Origin: Clostridiales bacterium
GTDB taxonomy: Bacteria > Bacillota > Clostridia > Lachnospirales > Lachnospiraceae
DNA length: 64,000 nucleotides
Assembly (NCBI GenBank): GCA_021202015.1
Contig: JAJQDV010000042.1
Span: 53,389 to 117,388 of the forward strand
Direction: 5' to 3'
Shown here one piece after another: positions 63,011-64,000 of the stretch. Position 1 is the first letter of the stretch; every line of letters starts with the position of its first letter. Made by a program: the position numbers and the translations under genes. Under the pieces are notes generated by a model. It was not told the DNA's origin, made no database searches, and saw only the letters and a list, made by a program, of their open reading frames with translations.

Positions 63011-63940
63011 ATGAAGATCGGTATCATCGGGTGTGGAAATATTGCACCGTACTGGGTGAAGGCGGCGCGGACGCTGTCGATTGACATTGCTGCAGTGTGT
63101 GACAGAAATGAGAAGGCACTGAAAAATTATAAGGAGTACCAGGGTTTTACAGATGTAGACGAGATGCTTGCTGGCGGCTTTCCTATGGACGCGGTGGTCA
63201 TTGCGACGAATCCTTCCTCCCATGCGGATGTCGCGTACCGCACAATGGCGGCGGGGCTCCCGACGATTATAGAAAAGCCTCTGGCGGAAAAGCGGGAAGA
63301 CGTCACCGGGCTGGCTGATTTTTCCCGGAACCGTAATGTATTCCTCGGAGCCGCCTTTCACGCGGCGCGGGCGCCGGAGGTTCTCTGGTTTCGGGAACAC
63401 CGGGATGAGCTGGAGAAAGGGCTTTCCGTTTTGCGCGGGTTTGAGTGTACCTTCCTGGATCCGAACGCGTCGGAGGACGGTATCGCAGTGCGGGCGCGGG
63501 GGCTTCACGGTTCATACCTGGACAGCGGCGTGAATGCCCTGAGTGTTCTGGAGGGGCTGTTCGGAATTCGTCGCTTTCGCTGCCTGAATTTTTCCCCGTC
63601 GCTTTTAGAGAGCACGACAGTCGCTTCCAATACCGTATATACGAACGGAAACATCTGTGGGAATATCATTACCGACTGGACGCAGGATCGGAATTACAAA
63701 TGCACACGGCTGTATTATGAAAAAGGCGTGATTGTTCTGAATCACTCGGAGAGAGAACTGTCGGTCGTCACGGCGGACAGCAGAAAGACGATTCCGCTGG
63801 CAGATCCCGCGCGGACGCGGATGGAGGAACAGTATGTCCTGGTGTTGTCTGAAATGAGAGAAAGACTGCGGACGGGACAGAGTAATCTCAAAGAAGCGTT
63901 GGACATTCACGCGGTTTTGTTTGACAGTGACCTGAGTTAA
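63011..63940 (+). CDS. Gfo/Idh/MocA-family oxidoreductase
   Basis: A 309-residue NAD(P)-dependent enzyme. The Rossmann start KIGIIGCGNIAPYWVKAA gives the GxGxxA/P loop; VVIATNPSSHADVAYRTMAAG and IEKPLAEKRED (the EKP motif) are family hallmarks. The C-terminal half should be the substrate domain. Sugar or inositol-like oxidation is typical, but the substrate cannot be read. AGAGGAGG lies about 8 nt before the ATG. Its link with the upstream STAND/TIR genes is probably only by position, though a 141-bp gap without terminator allows readthrough. Confidence 0.87.
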   Translation: MKIGIIGCGNIAPYWVKAARTLSIDIAAVCDRNEKALKNYKEYQGFTDVDEMLAGGFPMDAVVIATNPSSHADVAYRTMAAGLPTIIEKPLAEKREDVTGLADFSRNRNVFLGAAFHAARAPEVLWFREHRDELEKGLSVLRGFECTFLDPNASEDGIAVRARGLHGSYLDSGVNALSVLEGLFGIRRFRCLNFSPSLLESTTVASNTVYTNGNICGNIITDWTQDRNYKCTRLYYEKGVIVLNHSERELSVVTADSRKTIPLADPARTRMEEQYVLVLSEMRERLRTGQSNLKEALDIHAVLFDSDLS

Positions 63941-63950
63941 TGGTGTTAAT

Positions 63951-63961
63951 GGGGTCAGACC
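63951..63961 (+). repeat. GTCAG-type repeat core
   Basis: GGGGTCAGACC, the left half of the same hairpin family as 57005-57017; the right arm is lost. It follows the oxidoreductase stop. The last 40 bases of the window hold nothing else I can name. Confidence 0.6.
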
Positions 63962-64000
63962 GTGCGTCCAGCTAAGGTCGCAACATTTAGCGGGTGGAAA

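Noticed and set aside
1..64000. CRISPR arrays, rRNA and tRNA genes
   Set aside because: No regularly spaced identical repeats were seen, and no rRNA stretch or tRNA cloverleaf was recognised.

Overview
The window looks like chromosome from a Gram-positive anaerobe of the Bacillota, most likely a gut Lachnospiraceae-type Clostridium relative. This is inferred from class C sortases with LPxTG pilins, a YukD/EssC secretion locus, an HgdC/DUF2229 gene set, CsoR, strong AGGAGG ribosome binding sites and moderately GC-rich codons. I saw no rRNA, tRNA or CRISPR array. No homology search was run; family names rest on motifs read in the translations.

Layout. (1) 1-2584: the end of a membrane-anchored Ig-like protein, then a reverse-strand AAA-ATPase/PD-(D/E)XK gene. 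(2) 2810-9906: a compact type VII secretion-like operon (DUF6382-like/FHA protein, ParA/MinD-like ATPase, YukD ubiquitin-like protein, three-ATPase EssC), followed by a possible small membrane protein and a WYL regulator. (3) 11398-25675: a sortase pilus locus with a major pilin, three class C sortases, a 2454-residue adhesin of about twelve SpaA/CnaB-type repeats with a BspA-like repeat block inside it, and a TRAP-type binding lipoprotein. (4) 32138-25721, reverse strand: an operon for a fatty acyl-AMP ligase/carrier/reductase plus three genes that look like a split HgdC-DUF2229-HgdB dehydratase/reductase, possibly for fatty aldehyde or ether-lipid (plasmalogen-like) chemistry. (5) 32360-36383: a membrane/Rossmann/RyR-domain protein with a CASTOR/POLLUX-like channel. 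(6) 36493-41511: accessory DNA, with a cell-wall hydrolase gene interrupted by TGA at an expected Trp, a RelB-like/PIN toxin-antitoxin pair bracketed by inverted repeats, an IS110 transposase remnant, a second AAA/PD-(D/E)XK gene, and csoR. (7) 41574-43454: a P1B-type metal ATPase. (8) 43747-62869: a large same-strand cluster of VWA protein, tubulin-like GTPase, two big membrane proteins (one ending in a DA1-like metallopeptidase), ClpP-like protease, VirD4/TraG-like ATPase, TIR-Sel1 protein and STAND-TPR ATPase. (9) 63011-63940: a Gfo/Idh/MocA oxidoreductase.

The best candidate for an undescribed system is region 8. A surface or membrane sensor (VWA), a cytoskeletal GTPase, two membrane scaffolds, two proteases, a secretion- or conjugation-type motor and two immunity-type proteins (TIR, STAND) lie in a row with short gaps or overlaps. 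The T7SS-like operon, the RyR/CASTOR pair and the FAAL/HgdC operon are further unusual modules. Hairpin repeats centred on GTCAG are scattered through regions 6, 8 and 9; one forms a terminator and another supplies the stop codon of a gene.
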